From Methanotrichaceae archaeon (lineage in GTDB: Archaea > Halobacteriota > Methanosarcinia > Methanotrichales > Methanotrichaceae), in the NCBI GenBank assembly GCA_013178225.1, contig JABLXE010000001.1, positions 248,001 through 312,000 on the forward strand: a stretch of 64,000 nucleotides of DNA. Reading direction: 5' to 3'. Made by a program: the position numbers and the translations under genes. Below, piece after piece: positions 61,999 through 64,000 of the stretch (positions are counted from its first letter, which is position 1; every line of letters begins with the position of its first letter). Under the pieces are notes generated by a model. The model saw only the letters and a program-made list of their open reading frames with translations, was not told the origin of the DNA and made no database searches.

Positions 61999-64000
61999 GC
62001 GAGATGTCAGTATCCGGCTTAATGTAGTGGGTGGCCAGGCGGCAAGCGATCTGCTATCCAGGATAATTTCGCAACGTGCCGAACTTGCCAGCAAATCCAA
62101 AATCGGATTAAATATAGATTCCCGAGGTTTGGAGCAGGCCCAGAAGTCAGCATCCATGGCCAGGCTAGCGATTGCAGACGCGAGCAAGGATATGTCACGG
62201 CTCGGGAAGTCCATAACGGCAAACACCGTCGGACCTCTCACGGCCTACACGACCGCTCTGGGAGCAGCCATGCAAGCAGGCCGGGCTTTAGGTCCCGGCC
62301 TTGTGGCTGGCCTCCGGGCCGCGTCAGCCGAGTTTGCCCGCCAGAAGACATTAGCCCAATTTTGGGGAACTAGCGGTTATCTGAATGCAGGTGTCCAGGC
62401 CTTGAAGTCCGGGCTCTCAAGCTTCCTGGCAGGTGGTGGACAGGGATTCACCCGCTGGTTGCAGGACGTTTCGGCACATCTTTCCAATTACCGCGCCGGG
62501 ATGGTGGCGGCTGGTGCCTCCATGCTGGCAGTAGCATCAGCGGCGGCCATGAACTCCGGGTCATCCAAGAGGTTGATACAAGAAACTTTGGATAGTGCCT
62601 TGATGAGCAGGAAGTTGACCGACAAAGAGGGCGCGAGGACCTGGATTGAGTCGGCCCAGCAGGATGACTTCTCACAAGGCCGAGAATCACGGCTCAAAAT
62701 CTTCCAGTCCATTCTTTCCAAAAATCGCTACATGGGCCAGGAAGGAGCACAGAAAGCGACCGAGAACTTAGAGAAATATTTCTTTGCCAGATCGGAGCAG
62801 ATGAAGGCGGCTAACATCGGTTCTGTCGAAGAGTTGGGCGATATCCTGAGCCGCGAAGGACAGCTATCAGGGGATGAGGCCCGGAAGGTCGATGATATCC
62901 TAGGCTTGGGAACGTCAGTGATGAGCCCACAGGCCAGGCTATCCCGTATGTCTGCCGAGGCTGCCGGCATCGACATGAAGCAAGCGATGGCCGAGAGGCC
63001 CGAGCAAGTGCTATCCACGCGGCTATCCAAAGGGATTGTGGATATGGGAGATACTGTTTATCCGACCCTGCTCAAAGTCCTGAACCTGTTCGTCAAGCTG
63101 TCGGACGCAATTTCGCGAGTTCCTGGGCTTCCCCAGGCGCTTGGCTGGGGCGCGGTCCTCGCTGGCGCGGGAGCCGCAGGCTTGACGTTACTCTCCGTGG
63201 TCGGCTCCCTGATTCCCGGCCTGCAGGTCATGCTCAACCTGGTCAAGCTTGACACGATTGCCCGGGCCGCCCATACAGCCATCACGTATGCCCAGGCCGC
63301 CGCTACTGGCATAGCAACGGCCGGTCAGTGGGCATTGAATGCCGCCATGAGCGCAAATCCCATAGGCTTGCTAATCGTAGGAGCGGCGGCGCTGATTGCC
63401 ATCCTTTATGCTTTGGAGAAGCGCTTCGGCTTGGTCAGCAAAGCCTGGCAGATGTTTTCCAATAGCCCCGGTGGACATGCCCTGTTCGCATCAATCGAGG
63501 CCGGAAAGAGGGCCCTGGATGGCCTGAAGAAGACACTAACCGGCGCATGGGCCAGCGGTGGAGCTGGCGGAGTGCTGAAGGTCGCTGTGGCGGCCATGAC
63601 TAACGCCAACCCAGGACTAAAGATCATGCTTCTCCTGGTCGATTTCGTGCGAAGGGTATGGACCAACACCGGCATCATGAGCAAGACCATCTCTGCCGGT
63701 CTGGTCCTGTGGCAGCGGATCACTGACACCCTGGGATGGCTGGTTAACGCGATTTCAAATACCGTTCGGTGGCTGAAGGACGGTTTAGGGATTTCGAAGC
63801 AGCAGGCGAAGCAGCAGATGGAATCCCAGGCCAAGAAAGAAAACTTGGAATGGCGGGATGCAGACACAAAACATGGTGTTGTGGCCGGATGGTACCAAGT
63901 GGGTACAGATAGTTCCAAAGGGCCAGCAGAGGCCAGCTCCTTGCTACAGAGGTATGCGAAAGAATACCAGAACGCACCGGGCGGGATTTTCGAAGCGATC
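61991..64000 (+). CDS. phage-type tail tape-measure protein, 3' truncated by window
   Basis: At least 670 aa with no stop before the window end. Begins MVERDVSIRLNVVGGQAASD; long helical heptad-like stretches follow, then hydrophobic transmembrane-like segments (GWGAVLAGAGAAGLTLLSVV) and the signature ALNAAMSANPIGLLIVGAAA of tape-measure proteins. It would set tail length in a siphovirus- or myovirus-like particle. ATG 61991 overlaps the Cys-motif gene. Confidence 0.8.
   Translation, partial: MVERDVSIRLNVVGGQAASDLLSRIISQRAELASKSKIGLNIDSRGLEQAQKSASMARLAIADASKDMSRLGKSITANTVGPLTAYTTALGAAMQAGRALGPGLVAGLRAASAEFARQKTLAQFWGTSGYLNAGVQALKSGLSSFLAGGGQGFTRWLQDVSAHLSNYRAGMVAAGASMLAVASAAAMNSGSSKRLIQETLDSALMSRKLTDKEGARTWIESAQQDDFSQGRESRLKIFQSILSKNRYMGQEGAQKATENLEKYFFARSEQMKAANIGSVEELGDILSREGQLSGDEARKVDDILGLGTSVMSPQARLSRMSAEAAGIDMKQAMAERPEQVLSTRLSKGIVDMGDTVYPTLLKVLNLFVKLSDAISRVPGLPQALGWGAVLAGAGAAGLTLLSVVGSLIPGLQVMLNLVKLDTIARAAHTAITYAQAAATGIATAGQWALNAAMSANPIGLLIVGAAALIAILYALEKRFGLVSKAWQMFSNSPGGHALFASIEAGKRALDGLKKTLTGAWASGGAGGVLKVAVAAMTNANPGLKIMLLLVDFVRRVWTNTGIMSKTISAGLVLWQRITDTLGWLVNAISNTVRWLKDGLGISKQQAKQQMESQAKKENLEWRDADTKHGVVAGWYQVGTDSSKGPAEASSLLQRYAKEYQNAPGGIFEAI

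Noticed and set aside
61612-62241. A 209-codon reverse-strand frame at the start of the tape-measure gene
   Set aside because: The plus strand is coding, with consistent small-gene overlaps and tape-measure features; the reverse frame has no recognisable content.
1-64000. CRISPR array
   Set aside because: No regularly spaced direct repeats of 24-37 bp with unique spacers were seen; the only tandem-like repeats are the 9-bp units in the primase gene and the 8-bp operator boxes.
1-64000. rRNA genes
   Set aside because: No 16S, 23S or 5S signature was seen anywhere; the RNA genes found are three tRNAs.

Overview
The window is from a euryarchaeal methanogen, most likely a Methanothrix (Methanosaeta)-type member of the Methanosarcinales. 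Evidence: a methyl-coenzyme M reductase cluster in the order mcrB-D-G-A with no mcrC, formylmethanofuran:H4MPT formyltransferase, the chromosomal protein MC1 (typical of Methanosarcina and Methanothrix), archaeal L11-L1-L10-L12 and Spt5, a 20S proteasome beta subunit, aCPSF1, Pelota and PurO. Many TTG and GTG starts sit behind good Shine-Dalgarno sequences, and many short-leader genes have an AT-rich TATA element about 25-30 bp upstream. Genus assignment is inference.

Regions: (1) 1-5 kb: kinase-like fragment, Trm-G10 tRNA methyltransferase, a methanogen-type HTH regulator and a UbiA prenyltransferase. (2) 5-8.2 kb: spt5-rpl11-rpl1-rplP0-rpl12 operon with a clear L1-type RNA operator before rpl1. 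(3) 8.3-12.8 kb: MC1, APS kinase-like gene, an atypical GAPDH paralogue, tRNA splicing endonuclease, small membrane and TPR proteins. (4) 13.3-15.1 kb: a scar region with a doubly damaged HTH pseudogene, a ribbon-helix-helix gene coupled to a 59-aa gene, and a broken tyrosine recombinase remnant. (5) 15.1-23 kb: methyltransferase, GNAT, and a tight reverse-strand cluster porC-D-A-B-purO-ftr-GNAT. (6) 23-32.3 kb: PINA-like PIN/ATPase/KH protein, DUF63 protein, proteasome beta, aCPSF1, two HTH regulators and a Ski2-like helicase. (7) 32.4-37.6 kb: mcrBDGA with its terminator and an 850-bp upstream region containing a tiny, well-signalled ORF. (8) 37.6-45.2 kb: topA, tRNA-Met(CAT), tRNA-Asn, pelA, TtuA/NcsA-type thiolase, tRNA-Thr, Lrp regulator, aminotransferase, archaetidylinositol phosphate synthase.

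From about 45.2 kb the window becomes accessory: VapBC, a fused nuclease-methyltransferase restriction enzyme interrupted by one in-frame TAG and carrying an AT-rich foreign-looking recognition domain, a GNAT toxin with a 48-aa partner, a decayed second copy of a piece of the restriction gene, and a 196-bp MITE-like element with perfect 16-bp terminal inverted repeats and an 8-bp target duplication. From 52.6 kb to the end there is a provirus or integrated element: tyrosine integrase, divergent early region with shared operator repeats, a 997-aa primase-helicase with an iteron-like repeat cluster in its 3' end, a run of small unknown genes, and the first 670 residues of a tail tape-measure protein running off the window. 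Terminase, portal and capsid genes are not recognisable before the tape-measure gene, so the right half of the element lies beyond the window or the gene order is unusual.
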